Both the position numbers and the translations under genes were made by a program. Source: Puccinellia tenuiflora (taxonomy: Eukaryota > Streptophyta > Magnoliopsida > Poales > Poaceae). From it: DNA of 64,000 nt. The DNA is taken from NCBI GenBank assembly GCA_012064385.1, contig QRDG01000934.1:62001-126000 (forward strand), given 5' to 3'. The notes beneath the pieces are model-generated. The model was given only the letters and a program-made list of their open reading frames with translations, made no database searches and was not told where the DNA came from. Each line of letters starts with the position of its first letter. The first letter of the stretch is position 1. Shown in pieces: positions 11,871-24,600 of this stretch.

Positions 11871-14800
11871 TCACTTGTGATGTTGTGGAATGATATTCTT
11901 GTCTATCCTTATCAAGATGTTTATAACCTCCCTCATCGAAGGCCTTAATTGGCATGAAATGTGCGTGCATGAAATCGCCAGATCCAACAAGTCCAGTGCC
12001 TTTGCCTGATCATATTCAGGCCAATACATTATCTCCTCATCCAGGCAGCTCATGATGCTCCCATTATCAGCCTGTGTCAGGTTGGATCTCATCCATGTTA
12101 CAATATCGACACCATCTCCAAATGCAGGATCCACAGGCATCCTCCTGGTTAGGAGCTCGAGAAGCACCACTCCGTAGCTGTAGACGTCGCTTTTCTCGGT
12201 TAATCTTGTAGAGTAACCTTGCTCTGAACACAAATGACCACACATATGTTAATCCTGAAGTTTAAGATAAACATTCAATAGAAACAGGTATCCAAAGGTT
12301 GGTGAATTTACCTGGTGCAATGTAGCCGAGGGTGCCAACGACGACAGACACTGTTGCATCTGCATCCTCATCACCTACAATTTTCCCCATTCCAAAGTCT
12401 GCGATCTTTGGCACTAACTCGACATCCATCAGGATATTACTCGACTTGACATCCCTATGGACAATCATGGGCACACAATCATGGTGAAGATAGGAGAGGC
12501 CTTCTGCAGCACCGAGTGCGATCTGATGCCGGACCGTCCAGTCAAGAGCCACTTGCGGCGTCCTTTCATGCAATAGCTCGAAGAGTGTCCCTTCTGGCAT
12601 GTACTCGTAGAGAATGAGGCCAACCTTGCGGCGGATGCAGTATCCAGCCATCCTGATGATGTTCCGGTGCCTCACTATGTTCAATATCTTCACCTCAATG
12701 GGAAATTTGCACTGGGACAGATCAACCGTCTTGACTGCCCACTGCTTTCCGACTGCAAACTGAGTCTTATAGACAGTGCCATGCCGGCCTTTGCCAATTA
12801 CATACTTCTCGCTCCAGTTGTCAGTGGCCCGGAGGATGTCTTCATATGTCAAATCTTCTGGCAGTTCCTCTGTCGAGTCCAAGTTACGTACCGAGCCGCT
12901 TTTAGCCGATAGTCTCTTTGACCTCTTCACAATGTAGTGAATAGCACACAACCCAGCTACCATGACTGTGCATGTTGACAGTAGCAATGCCAAGATAATG
13001 TATGTGTTCCTTCTTCGGTTTCTCCGAGAGCGGCTTTGTGAGCAAGGTGCACTGCCAGGATGTATGCACAACTGAGCATTCCCGCGAAAAGCATCAGGTG
13101 ACTTTTCAGCGAGCTTAGCCCAGTTGCCAGCAGGGAGTTGACCAGAGAGCTCATTGAACGAAACATTCACTTCTGAAAGTGAGATCATGTCGATGAGCTG
13201 CGAAGGGATCGAACCAGACAATGAGTTTGCCGACAAGTCGAGCACCTCCAGGTTCCGAAGGTTGCCGAGGCTACTTGGAATTTGGCTGCTCAATCTGTTG
13301 TTGCTAAGGTTCAGATTTTGGGATATGTACTGAAGGTTGCCTAAGCTACGAGGGATGTCTCCTTCTAAAGAATTGCCACCAAGCTGCAACTCAAGAAGGC
13401 CCTGTGTTGCAGTGAAGGAGTCTGGAATTTTTCCAGTGAGCTTGTTTTCACTGAGCAGAAGATTTTGCAGACTGCCAAGTGTTGTAACCTCTGCAGGTAT
13501 GCTCCCATTTAGGAGGTTATTTCCGAGATCCAAACACAAAAGTGTCTTGCATTTTCCTAATTCTCGTGGTATTGGCCCCGTGAGCTTGTTCGACGACAAG
13601 CGCAAAGTTCCAAGAATGCCTAGAGCTCCCAGCTCATGCGGAATTGGACCAGAGAAGTTGTTTCCAGACATATCAAGCACCGTGAGGTTGCTCCATGAAC
13701 CAAGCACACTCGGTATCCTTCCCTGAAACTGATTGGCACTCAAGTCCACAAATGACCACCCAGTGTTTGTGCCCAGGTCTGCCGGCAAGCTCCCAGTGAA
13801 CATGTTGTTGTTCAGCCTAACCCTCCAGAGAGACTCACATTTAGCTATCTCGCTGGGAATTCCCCCACTGAACTGGTTGTGTCCAAGAACAAGAACCGCG
13901 AGCTGACCTCCTGTGCAGAGACCAGGTGGAATTGCGCCGTGGAAGCGGTTGCCAGTCAAGTCGACGCGAACAAGTCCATGTGTTGTGTTCAACCCCAGTG
14001 CTCCCGGGATCTCACCAGTGAAGTTGTTGAATGCCACGATGAGCTCTCTGAGCTTTCTCGCTTGAGTGATCTCTGCAGGCAACTCTCCACTTAGGCTATT
14101 GTTGTAGAGTAGCAGCTCCTCCATGTCAGGCATTCGCCACAGCACCACAGGTACTGTCCCATGGAGCGTGTTCTTGAACAGGGCCAGCTTCTTCAGACGA
14201 CTGAGCTCACTGAACTCCGGTGGTATCGTCCCGGAGAGGCTGTTGTTCTGGAGCTGGAGCTCAACCAACTCCCGGCATTTCCCAATTTCTGGTGGAATTG
14301 TCCCAGAAATACCATTATCTGCCATAGAAAACTTCTGCAGCTTGCTCAGATTTCCGACGAACGACGGAATGGAGCCATTGAACCGGTTGCCATTCAAGTA
14401 TAGCACTGTCAAGGACTGACAGTTCCCAATTGCCTCAGTGACAGGTCCAGTTATCCCATTATTCGACACCACCAGAGTTTCCAAGTTGACAAGCTCACCG
14501 ATGCTCGCAGGCAACTCCCCGACGAAGCTGTTGTCGTTGAGGAACAGCTCTTGCAGGCTGGTGAGGGATGCGAAGAAATCCGGTACGGTGCCGCCGATTC
14601 TATTGTAGGATAGGACCAAGGCGGTGAGGTTGCCGCAGTTGCCGAGGCTCCGGGGCAGCTCCCCGGTGATTTTGTTGCTGTCGACGGCGAGGTTGTTGAG
14701 TCGGCAGTGTGCGGGGAACTCGGGCATCGGTCCGGAGAGCTGGTTGGTGCTCAGGTTGAGCAGCCTGATCTCCGGGAGCGCGGGAAGCTGAGGCGGGATG

Positions 14801-15390
14801 GCGCCGGAGAGGGAGTTGTTGCTGAGGTCTAGGTGCTCGAGAACCGAGGAGGCGGCGGGGACTGGGATCTCTCCGTCGAGCGCGTTGCTGGCGAGGTCGA
14901 GCTTCCGGAGCTGGCGCGAGGAGAGGAGCTCCGGGGGCACGGCTCCGGTGAGGTTGTTGCGAGCCAGGAGGAGGGTGGCGACGCCGGAGCATGCCGCGAG
15001 CGCGGCGGGGACGGCGCCGACGAAGCCGTTCCCGCTGAGGTCGATGGCGGAGAGCGCCGGAGGGAGCGCGCAGAGAAGGGGCGCGGAGGCGGCGAGTGTC
15101 CCCGAGAGCCCCAGTCCGGAGAGGTTGAGCGCGGTGACGGCGCCGGCCGCGGAGCACGTGACGCCACGGAACGCGCAGTGCGGGGCGGCGGCGGTGGTGT
15201 TGATGTGCCAGGACGGGAGGAGGATGCGCCGGGAGGCCCCGGGCAGGGAGGCGAGGAAGGAGAGGAGGACGGTCGTGGGGGGCGACGGCGGCGGCGGCGG
15301 CGTAACGGAGGTGGCGGGTGGTAAGAGGAGGTCGTGGAGCAGGAGGAGGAGCAGCAGCAGCAGGCAGGAGATGCAGCGCGACATGTGCAT
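11871..15390 (-). CDS. LRR receptor-like kinase (2 exons, 1143 aa), probably subfamily XI
   Basis: Exon 1 is 15390-12312 and exon 2 is 12223-11871; splicing joins …GYIAP|EQGYSTRLTEKSDVYSYG in frame. A leucine-rich signal peptide (about residues 6-28) precedes an LRR N-cap and more than 20 plant-type LRRs of the L..L.LSNN.LSG.IP pattern. A membrane segment lies near residues 795-820, followed by a kinase domain with GKGRHGTVYK, the AVK lysine, HRDVKSSN and DFG, so it is an RD kinase with its catalytic residues present. The product should be a plasma-membrane receptor sensing an extracellular ligand, probably a peptide. The single intron in the activation-segment region and the overall layout suggest LRR subfamily XI (PEPR/HAESA/CLV1 group), but the ligand cannot be told from sequence. 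It appears intact. A second in-frame ATG lies two codons downstream of the first. Confidence 0.92.
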
Positions 15391-16231
15391 GTGTTTACCG
15401 TCGGAGAAACAAGGTGGTAAACCTCCATTCTCGGTGATTTATTCTCATCAAATTCGTGCACACGCGTCGCCGTGCCAATGATGAGGTGTGAGGAAATTGG
15501 TGGTGATAGCGAACAAGCTAGTACGGAGTAGTAGAATAGAAAAAGGAAATGGAAAAGGCTAGCGGGAGCCTACCTGTCTGCCATGGAGGAAGAAGGATAA
15601 GGCGTTGGCCTCTGCTCCTTGCAACGAACAGAAAGAGAAAAGGGAATCGATCCCAAAATCAAATCAAAAAGAAATGGAACGCAAGGAAAAGCCCATGCGC
15701 GATGACGAGGCAATATTCGAAGCTGCAGATCGATGCTAGGAGACGAGGAGAGAGGTTGGGCGTGCACTGCAGGAGGAATGTTGTCTTGGTGGTGGGATTC
15801 TCCCACGCCACTAGATTTGGTAGTGGGTTTAGGTGCCAATCCTGTCAATTGTTTTATCGTCGTCGCTGCAGGACAATTGCTCCGGACTGAAACTTTGTTG
15901 AGCACCACGGGGGATGGCGAGCGGTGGAATGGCGCGAAAGATTCCACCATGCCGACGGCGAGCGTTCTTCGCCGTCTTCATGGTTCGCCGATGTCGTACG
16001 GAGCCCCTACTCCATCTTCGTCCGGAGGCGCAGCGCCTAGGTCTCGTTTTAATGAAGATTGGATGTGACCTATCGAACAAAAAAATATTGAAAGATTGGA
16101 TGTGGGGTGGTTGGCGACCGCGAGGAATTGTGGCTGTATATATCACCGGGTCTCGTCGATGAGTCTAGAGAATCAGCTCGTATGAAGGAGCAAACTTCAG
16201 TCAGGGCAATGGCGGGAGCGGCCGCAACGCT
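15391..16231 (-). promoter_or_regulatory. 5' leader and upstream region of the LRR kinase
   Basis: This is the stretch before the receptor kinase start codon on the minus strand. It is of mixed composition with several short overlapping frames and no convincing gene. Its far edge is interrupted by the Mutator-like element at 16241, so the sequence originally next to it resumes at 17691. Confidence 0.4.
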
Positions 16232-16240
16232 TCCGCACTC

Positions 16241-17690
16241 GTGAAAATCCACAAAATTGACTAAACTTCAGCACAAAATGAACCTATTTCGAAAATAATT
16301 TCGAATCTAACCCTTTTTGATAGCGCCTTACAGTGGGGTGCTACCCTTCACATGGTAGCGCTACCCTCAAGAGGGTAGCGCCCTAAGTTGGGGCGCTACC
16401 CTATAAAAATAGGATTTTAAACCCCTATAACTTTTGATCTATAAATCTGAATGACATGATTTTTATTTCTATGGATCACAAATTAAATTATCTTTCCAAT
16501 GCCACCAATCTCATGATAGTTAGATAAGTAGATAATATTTTGTGGATGATTTTATTATATTGGTTTATTTTTTATTGTTTAGACGATTTCGGAAAACATG
16601 GTTGTGAACGGATATTTCGTACAAAATCTGGAACAAGTGAGTACTTCAAAGAGACAAACAAGCACCCACTTTAACCATACTTCTCCCATAATTCCAAACA
16701 TAAATGTTTACAAGAAATTTACAAGTTGTGTGCTACTTATTTTGAAATTAATTTGATGCTTGGTATTTATCAAGAAAATTTCTATGCTATGGTAGATGAT
16801 GATGATGCTTTATTAGCTTAGTACTTGTTACTTTTAGTTGATATACACAACCGATCGTGTTTGTACTCCTGGTCTAATTATGTATACTAGTTGTCATGTA
16901 TAGATTGTCCATACTTCATCCATAGTTCCAAATGGTCTAATTAATATGCATATATGTGTCTATTAAAATAAAGTATTGATCGGGAAACCATATCCATGCT
17001 CTCCGGGCGTACCCCAAAGGGATAACATCCCTTAATCAAATAAATGTTTTAAAAAACCATGAGAGCCATGTGTTGAGGAGAGATGTTTTAAAAAATAGCA
17101 TTTTATGAGAATTATGTTTATAAATATTTATGTTTGAAATTATGGGTGAAGTGTGATCAAAGTGGGCGCTTGTTTGGCTCTTCAAGGTACTCCTCTTGTT
17201 CTTGATTTTGTACGAAATGTTCGTTCACAACCATGTTTTCCGAAGTTGTCTAAACAATAAAAAATAAATCAATATAATAAAATCATTCACGAAATATTAT
17301 CTACTTATCTAACTATCATGAGACTGGTGGCATTGGAAAGATAATTTAATTTGTGATCCATAGAAATAAAAATCACGTCATTCGGGTTTATAGATCAAAA
17401 GTTATAGGGGTTTAAAATCCTATTTTCATAGGGTAGCGCCCCAACCTAGGGCGCTACCCTCTTGAGGGTAGCTCCCCAGCCCAGGGCGCTACCCTATTTG
17501 ACTTAGGTTTTTCAGGATGAATATTATCCATGTTGGCAGGAGGGTAGCGCCCCAGACTAGGGCGCTACCATGTGGAGGGTAGCGCCCCACTGTAAGGCGC
17601 TACCAAAAAGGGTTAGATTCGAAATTATTTTCAAAATAAGTTCATTTTATGCTGAAGTTTCATCATAGAGTCAATTTTGTGGATTTTCAC
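16241..17690. mobile_element. Non-autonomous Mutator-like element with long inverted repeats (1450 bp)
   Basis: The ends are inverted: the left begins gtgaaaatccacaaaattga and the right ends with its complement (…tcaattttgtggattttcac). The arms extend to about 16712 on the left and from about 17120 on the right. The right arm carries about 100 bp more of a gggtagcgcc…ggcgctaccc motif. The perfect 9-bp sequence tccgcactc flanks both sides (16232-16240 and 17691-17699), the target-duplication length of Mutator elements. No transposase is encoded; the centre is AT-rich. It sits about 850 bp upstream of the receptor kinase start. Confidence 0.88.
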
Positions 17691-17814
17691 TCCGCACTCC
17701 ACCTCCAGCGGCCAATGGCGAGATCTTGAGATCGGCTATGGCTAGAAGAGGAGGAGGATCAAGTTTGGGGGCCCGATCCATCTAGTTGGCCATGTATGGG
17801 CTGCTACATGAATG

Positions 17815-18750
17815 CTCCCACCCACTGGCAGCTCCTATTCAGGTTGAACCCTATTTGCCGCCTTTAGCGGCGCGGGGTGCTGGCGCCGCGCACCCCCGCG
17901 CTAAAATGGATCTTTTTTCTTTTCTTTTTTCGTTTTCTTTTGTTTCTTTTTTCGTTTCTTTTTTCTTATCTTTATCGTTTCTTTTTTCATTCAGATTTTG
18001 AATTTGTTCAAATTCAAAAAAAATTAGGATTTTGAATTTGTTCAAATTTGAAATCATTAAATTTCAAATTTGTTCAGATTTCAAATTTGTTACAATTTGA
18101 AATTATTTAATTTTAAATTTGTTCAGATGTCAAATTTGTCCTATTTTGAAATATGTTCACATTTGAAATTTGTTCAGATTATAAATTTGAACAGTTTTGA
18201 ATTTTTGCTCAGATTTTGAAAAAAATGTTCAAATTTGAAATTTGTTCAGTTTTTTTTCATATTCTGGAATCTTCAGATTCGAAAAATGTTCAAATTTAAA
18301 ATTTGTTTGGATTTTAAATTTTTTCAAATTTAGTTATTGTCCGGTTAATAAAATGTTCAGATCCTAAAATCGTTTAATTTTGAAAATGTTCATATTCGAA
18401 AAAAATCAGATTCGAAATTTGTTTCGATTCGAAAATCGTTCAAATGTAAAAATTGTTCGAAATTGAAATTTGTTCAAAATTGAAAAAAATTTAAATCCCA
18501 AAATTGTTCAATTTTAAAATATTCATATTTTTTAAATTATAAACACACAAAAAAGAAACAAGAAAAAAGAAAAACAGAAAAAACAAAAGAGAAAAAGAAA
18601 AAACGAATTACCTGATGCCTCATGGGCCGCGGCCCAGCAGAGCCACGCGAGGGCGCGAGGTGCGCGGGGCGCCTGTCCCGCGCCGCAAAGGGCGGTGTAT
18701 AGGAGCACCCCCTATTCAGCGCTTTAAGCGTTGATTCGCGACCTAACACT
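17815..18750. mobile_element. Possible fold-back element with AT-rich core
   Basis: GC-rich ends are roughly inverted: gctcctattc…gccgcctttagcggcgcggg near 17835-17895 and, as complement, ggtgctcctat…gccctttgcggcgcggg near 18665-18710. The core is low-complexity DNA of many aaatttgttcaaatttg variants. No target duplication was identified, so the limits are approximate. Confidence 0.4.
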
Positions 18751-18793
18751 CGCATGAAAGCGCTCCAGTGGCCCGGCCCAGTCTACCCGTACG

Positions 18794-20059
18794 TGAAAGA
18801 GCATTTCCTAAACCCTTTGGTTTTGTGTGTTAGTTAACAACAGTAGTGATCATCTAATGTGATGCCAAGTGCTGCAGGTTATTTGTCATATTTTACACTA
18901 AGCATCCACCACCAAAAAGGGAAGAACTGGCTGAGTTTATTTGCTGCAGAACAATCCCTGGCCGGAGTCTCCGGCCCCCTGGATTTTCCTGCCTTCTGCC
19001 AGGATGTGGTGCGGTTCTGGATACCCCTCCGGAGTATCACCGAAGGGTGCCTGGAGTCTCCGGGTGACCGGAGTATCCGGCCCTTTGGAGACCGGAGTCT
19101 CCGGCTTGTTCAACGTCATCGACAAAGTTTCCGCCCGGGTGCGGAGTCTCCGCCAGCACCGGAGTCTCTGGACCCCCTGGCCGGAGTCTCCGGCCCTTCC
19201 TCAAGCGTGCAAGGTGTGGTGCATCTCTGGAGTCAGTCCGGAGGAACCCCGGAAGAAGACCGGAGTCTCCGGCCCACTTAGGCCGGAGTCTCCGGTCGAA
19301 GTGACTTCCAACGGTCAGAAATTTCAGAGGGGTATAAATACCCCTCCACCTACCTCAGGACACTCAGCTCGTCTAGCATTTATGAACCCTAATATTTGAG
19401 AGCTCAAAATCGATAGATCTCCTAATTCCTCCATCCAAACGCGTTGATCTTCGGAGGATTGAAGGAGAAGACCCGGATCTACATCTTCACCAAGTCGTTC
19501 TTCATTTCCCCCTCATTCACTTGATGATTCTTGTTTCTAGGGTTAGCATTGTGTTACCCTAGAATTCTTGCACTTACTACTTGTTGTAATTGTGACAGAT
19601 GTGTTGATTTGGGAGCCCCCAATTAAGTTGTGGGTGTGTGCCCCAAAAACATTGTAAAGGCTTCGGATTCCGCCTCGAAGGATTCCGATAGTGGAAGGTG
19701 AACCAAACCCTCGGGTGCGGTTCATCGGAGAATAGGGTGAGGCCTTTGTGGCATCTTGAGTAGGCCTCTTGTGGCGAGCTCACACCCCTCCAACGAGACG
19801 TACTCCCTTAACAAGGAGGAACTCGGGAATACATCCTTGTCTCCGTGTGCCTCCCCTTTCGGTTATCTCTTTCCCTTAGTCGCCTTTACTTGTATCGTTA
19901 ATTGCCTAGTTATTTTAGTTTTCTTCTCATATAGGTAAATTCACCGTAGTTGCATATCTAGAGAATTTACCTTTGTGTTAAGCCTAAAATCGAAAAAGAA
20001 TTAAAAATTGGTGTAGCACCTATTCACCCCCCCCTCTAGGTGCCCATACGATCCTTTCA
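18794..20059 (+). mobile_element. Solo LTR of a Copia-like retrotransposon (~1266 bp)
   Basis: It begins TGAAAGAGCA and ends GATCCTTTCA, the same terminal style as the LTRs at 34022-47742, and its 3' part shares tattcacccccccctctag and ccaattaagttgtgg motifs with them. Flanks are gtacg (18789-18793) and gtaca (20060-20064), a 5-bp target duplication with one mismatch. No primer-binding site or coding region follows, so it is a solo LTR. About 11 copies of the palindrome CCGGAGTCTCCGG or close variants lie at 18959-19298, upstream of a TATA box at 19333. Confidence 0.8.
19329..19347 (+). promoter_or_regulatory. TATA box of the solo LTR
   Basis: GGGGTATAAATACCCCTCC is a TATA box in a palindromic context, just downstream of the CCGGAGTCTCCGG repeat cluster. 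It is the likely start site of LTR transcription. The same context, in either orientation, recurs in other LTRs of this window. Confidence 0.7.
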
Positions 20060-20079
20060 GTACACACTCCTTTAATAAC

Positions 20080-21630
20080 TACGTTTTTTTCGTTCTTTTT
20101 TTTGCTGCTGGTTCAGAGAAAATCTCGTAATTTTTTTAAAAAAATTGGTAAAATAAAAATGTTCACAAATTACTAAAACTTTGAAAGTTTTCAAATCTAA
20201 ACATTTTCAAACTTGAATCATTTTCATGAATCTGAAAATGGTTCATAAATTTGAAAATATTTCATGAAAAAATATTCATGAATTTGAAAATGGTTCATGG
20301 ATTTGAAATTTTTCATGAAAAAATATTTATAAATTTGAAAATTTGTTCATGAATTTGAAAATGGTTCAAGGATTTAAAAATTGGTTCATGAACTTTTTTT
20401 AATCTGAATATTTTAATAAATATGAACATTTTTTAATCTGAATATTTTCGAAATCTGAACATTTTTTATTTGAAAAATTTTCTAAATAAAAAACTAGAAA
20501 AACGGAACACAAAAACAAGCAAAAAACATAAATTAAACATAAAAAACAGTCAAAAGCTTCTAGAAGCTTCCTAAAACCGGAAAAAACCATGAAACATCAC
20601 ATACCTAGACCGGCCCACTAACACCCAGGGTACGAGTTCCCGCGCTAACCCGCGCAGCGAGCATAGAATAGGAATCCCGGTGAGTTCTCTCCCATCGTTC
20701 TAACCCTAATTTATACAGCCACTATTTCTCGGTTAATGCGCTCAACCACGTGTCGCCTATGACGGGCCGCGGCCCAGGAAACCTTTTTTATTTCCTTTTA
20801 GTTTCTTCTGTTTCTTTTTTGTTTTTCATTTTTTCTTTCCTTTTTGTTTCTTTGGTTTGGTAATATACAAATGTATTTTTGCCTACTTCACCATTTTTTG
20901 TGACAGACTATATTCTATAAAGCTAGATATTGTTGGGAGGGAGTGGTATTCTCAAGCCACTTATCCTCCCAGAACTTGATTTCGGCCCATCCTCTTCGTT
21001 TCCATTAGACTGGCCCAAAACTTTGAAGCCCCATCACCTTTGAGCCAATATAATTTCTCGTTTGGAAAATTTACTAGACCCCGTCCCTAGTAAGAACCTT
21101 GAAGAGCCAACGCCCGAGAACAATAGCCAATTGTGTACTATTGTATGTTACAAGAGTGATATAATTGCTACGGTCATGGAAACAGATCTACAAAATGTGA
21201 CATTCATGCGAGATTTAGTCGGTCTCGGGCTTGGTAGCTTGCGATATCGAACGCTCTTTTTTGGCGGTTGGTAATGATCAAACTGACGCAAGGGACTGAC
21301 AAATTTCGCTGAAATCACATCAGAGTGGAAATAATTTAGTGGATTTCAAATGCAAAGCACTTGTTCATTCAGAAGTGCTAGTCGATGGTAATAAAATACA
21401 ATTCTTATTAAGGTGAGAGAAATTATCATAATATGTTGTTTTGATTATGTAGAAATGATATTATTTTTAATGATAAACATGGTTCTTATTTGCAAGTTAC
21501 TTACCGGTATAGCAATTTAGGCCATTTCTGCTCGTCTCTACGACACGGTTTAGAGATAATTTTATTCCACATGGACTACAACATAGTCTATGGGCAGTGG
21601 CGAAGCTAAGGGCACCAACAGGGGCCTTGG
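20080..21630. repeat. AT-rich low-complexity DNA; no gene
   Basis: About 20160-20480 consists of repeated ttcatgaatttgaaaatgg variants. The rest (20500-21630) has short open frames, such as 21062-21274, without recognisable similarity. Motifs near 20630-20700 (cgcgctaacccgcgcagcg) resemble the GC-rich ends of the fold-back-like element at 17.8-18.7 kb. Confidence 0.5.
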
Positions 21631-24600
21631 TGTTGGAGATATGCCCTAGAGGCAAATAAATAAAGGAGTTTATTGTAATATCTCATTAAAGTTTATAATT
21701 AGTTTTATATCATGCTAGAACTGTATTAAGAGGAAACATTAATACAGGTGTGGTATATAAACAACCAGGTCCCTGGCATGTATAAGGATACGCTAGTTCA
21801 TTAGTCAACCGATGATTGAGGTTTCCCAATCATGGGCATTTATGCCAATTGACAATGAAGTCATTTCATTGGGTGGATGAAAGTGATGGACGTTACCCAA
21901 TAGCGATTATTACAATGCGATCAAGTCACGAAGTTCACCGTTGTAATGATTAGGAAATGTGGTACTTATTCCTTAGACCGTGAGATAATAATCCTATCAC
22001 TATCACTGGAGGATGCCTTGACTGTATCAACCGTCACACTGTAACAGGGTGATCATAAAGGTGCAGCTCAGGTATGCAAAGGTGATATGTTGAGAAGTAT
22101 GTATCAAGAAGCGGGATTTTCACCTCCGCATGACGGATAGATACTCTGGGCCCACTCGGTGAGTCTTCATCCAAATAAGTTGCGCAGCATATGAGTAGGT
22201 CATGGGGATGAAAGATCACGAGAATGAGTTGAATGAGACTTGACCGGTAACGAGATAGAACTATGCATGGAGATGCTTGATGATTAGATCTCGGGCAAGT
22301 CAGTATCGCGATAGCAAAGAGAATGAGAATCTATGTTTATGGTTCAACGACAAAGTTATTTCGTAGAATGCACAGGGGTCATTATGGGCATCCCAATCCC
22401 GCTGATGATCATTGGTCAGAGAGGAGTCTCGGTCATGTCTGGAGTGTTCCCGAACCATAGGGTAACACACTTAAAGGGTTTTACGATGATAGGAGATCGT
22501 TTTGGTGGTATTGGAATTACCGAAGATAGGAAAGGAGAGAACCGGAAGAGTTCCGATGAAATCCGGAGGAGTATCGAAGTGATCCGAAAGGAGTTTCGGA
22601 GTCACGGGAATTTATATATGATGTGAATATATTAATTGGAGAATTATATATATTCATATATTGATGGAAATAAATTCGATAATGTATAAATAACTAGCAC
22701 AATAGCCGTGCGTTGCCACGGTCTCTCTAGATCAAATAGTTTACTCTCTAGTCACAAGGTATGTGTTTATAACCAATTCGTTTGAGGAGGTTTTGTATTC
22801 TGTTCAAGGCCAGCTATGGAACAACAATATTTGCATCTGAATATTTGGTTATTTCGATTGATTTTTTTGTGATCATCGACATAATATATCTTTTGCCACT
22901 TGTGATCTGCAAAAGTGGTACACATGTTGAAGTAATATTTTTGCATAGCATCTGCGTCATGTTGATATAATACACTGATAAGGGGCTAATTAACCTGTTA
23001 AATTAAAATCAAGAATGATAAGTGAATGCAAAAATACTTTTTCTTGAGCAAAGGAATTGATTTAGATTTTTTATCTAAGGAATTATGTATTTGATCGTGC
23101 ACCAGCGGATCAATCTCTCGACTGATGGTGTACTACTTGATCGTCATATGCGCAATCTGGTCACTCTTTTTCTTGGGAATAACCAATGAAAATATTTATT
23201 CGCATATGTCAACTTGTGACTTCACTGTGTGGTACGAGCCACCATGGCGCAAGTTAGGGAATAATGAACAAGACGAGGCTTGTGCCTCTAAGCTGGACAA
23301 ACTGTTGCTGGACACGATGATGGATGAAAGGTACACTGAAGATGGATGGAGAGATGGCTAGTCTGATGTATTAGAAGGTGAAGCTAGGACGTCAAAACTT
23401 GAGGTTGTAGGCTTGCAGGGTAGCGATGGCACACAGTGCCAGACTTTGTTTGAGTCATCTTTTGAAGATCCTGTTTTGTGATTTAGGAAGATCGAGTGTA
23501 TGAAACCCATTTGATCAGTTGTAACTTTGTAATGTCACATTGTAGGAGTGCACTGGATGTAGCAATTTCTAAATAAATAATTTCATCGATTTCCTTGAAA
23601 TTTGGGCAGCAATTTCAGGTCATACATGAGTAGTTTAACAGTTTTTTACATAACTTTAGGCAAGAATTCAACAATATTTCACATACCGAAGGTTGAGATC
23701 GTTTCATATAGCAAAATTAAGGGAGAAATCAAACAACAAGAACAACCAGCAACAATAACATGCGTGCTCAGATAGCTCCAAAGAAATGATTGCATCATCC
23801 AAATTTTCCTTAATAGCAAACATCTTAAAGCCAGACTGAACTAAAATTGCATACGCTTTATTGAAAATAAATTAACCTGCATACAACATTAGAGGAGCGA
23901 TATGGAGGATCAGACTGACCAGAACGCATGAGGATACAGAAAAGCGCAACTTGCTAGTGGGATGGGACTAATCCCATTTATTGACCAGTATAATTAGATG
24001 AAAAACAAATCTGAATCCTGAGTTGGGAAGGGCCGGAGTTTAGTTGGAGCCAGAGCACCACCGCCCTTTGAGGCAAGCGTCGGCGCCTTCTATCATCCAC
24101 AGTAGAGGAAATTGCTTGGATCCTTCCTGGTCAAAGCAGATCCATGCCTTACTGGCAGGAGGCGGCTGCTAATCTCCTTCCTAGATGTGCAGATCCATGC
24201 CTTACTGGCAGGAGGCGGCTGCTAATCTCCTTCCTAGATGCACCCGTAGTTGGAGGAGAGGAGGAGCCTTAGCTGTACGGCATTAAAAAACCTCCACCGG
24301 CGGCAAATCGGTACAGAGATTATCGAGCTGCGCACCTGACATGAAGGCATGTGAGAGGAATTCGAACGCCGGCATCTCCGGTCGTTGAGGAGGTCCATCG
24401 GCGAATCCTCGCTGTAGTGAGCACCGGCGAATCCTCGCTGTAGTGAGCACCGGCACCACGGTCATGGACGACTTCCCCACTTTCGACACCATTGCCGACC
24501 TCCAAGCCGGCCACCGTCCTCCCATGTCCGCCTCAGATGCGTGCATCTAGGGTCAGCGGCGGACCCTTGGAAGATCGGAGATGCCGCAGTTGCTGAGTTT

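Noticed and set aside
14600..15481. Overlapping frames of 126-227 codons at the 5' end of the receptor kinase exon
   Set aside because: They are shadows of the GC-rich LRR coding sequence, which has the signal peptide, LRR pattern and splice junction.
18959..19298. Regular short palindromes resembling a CRISPR array
   Set aside because: Spacing is irregular, there are no unique spacers of constant length, and the cluster lies in the LTR of a plant retrotransposon.
18859..19399. Frames of 140 and 152 codons in the solo LTR
   Set aside because: They translate the palindromic repeat cluster and end at the TATA region.
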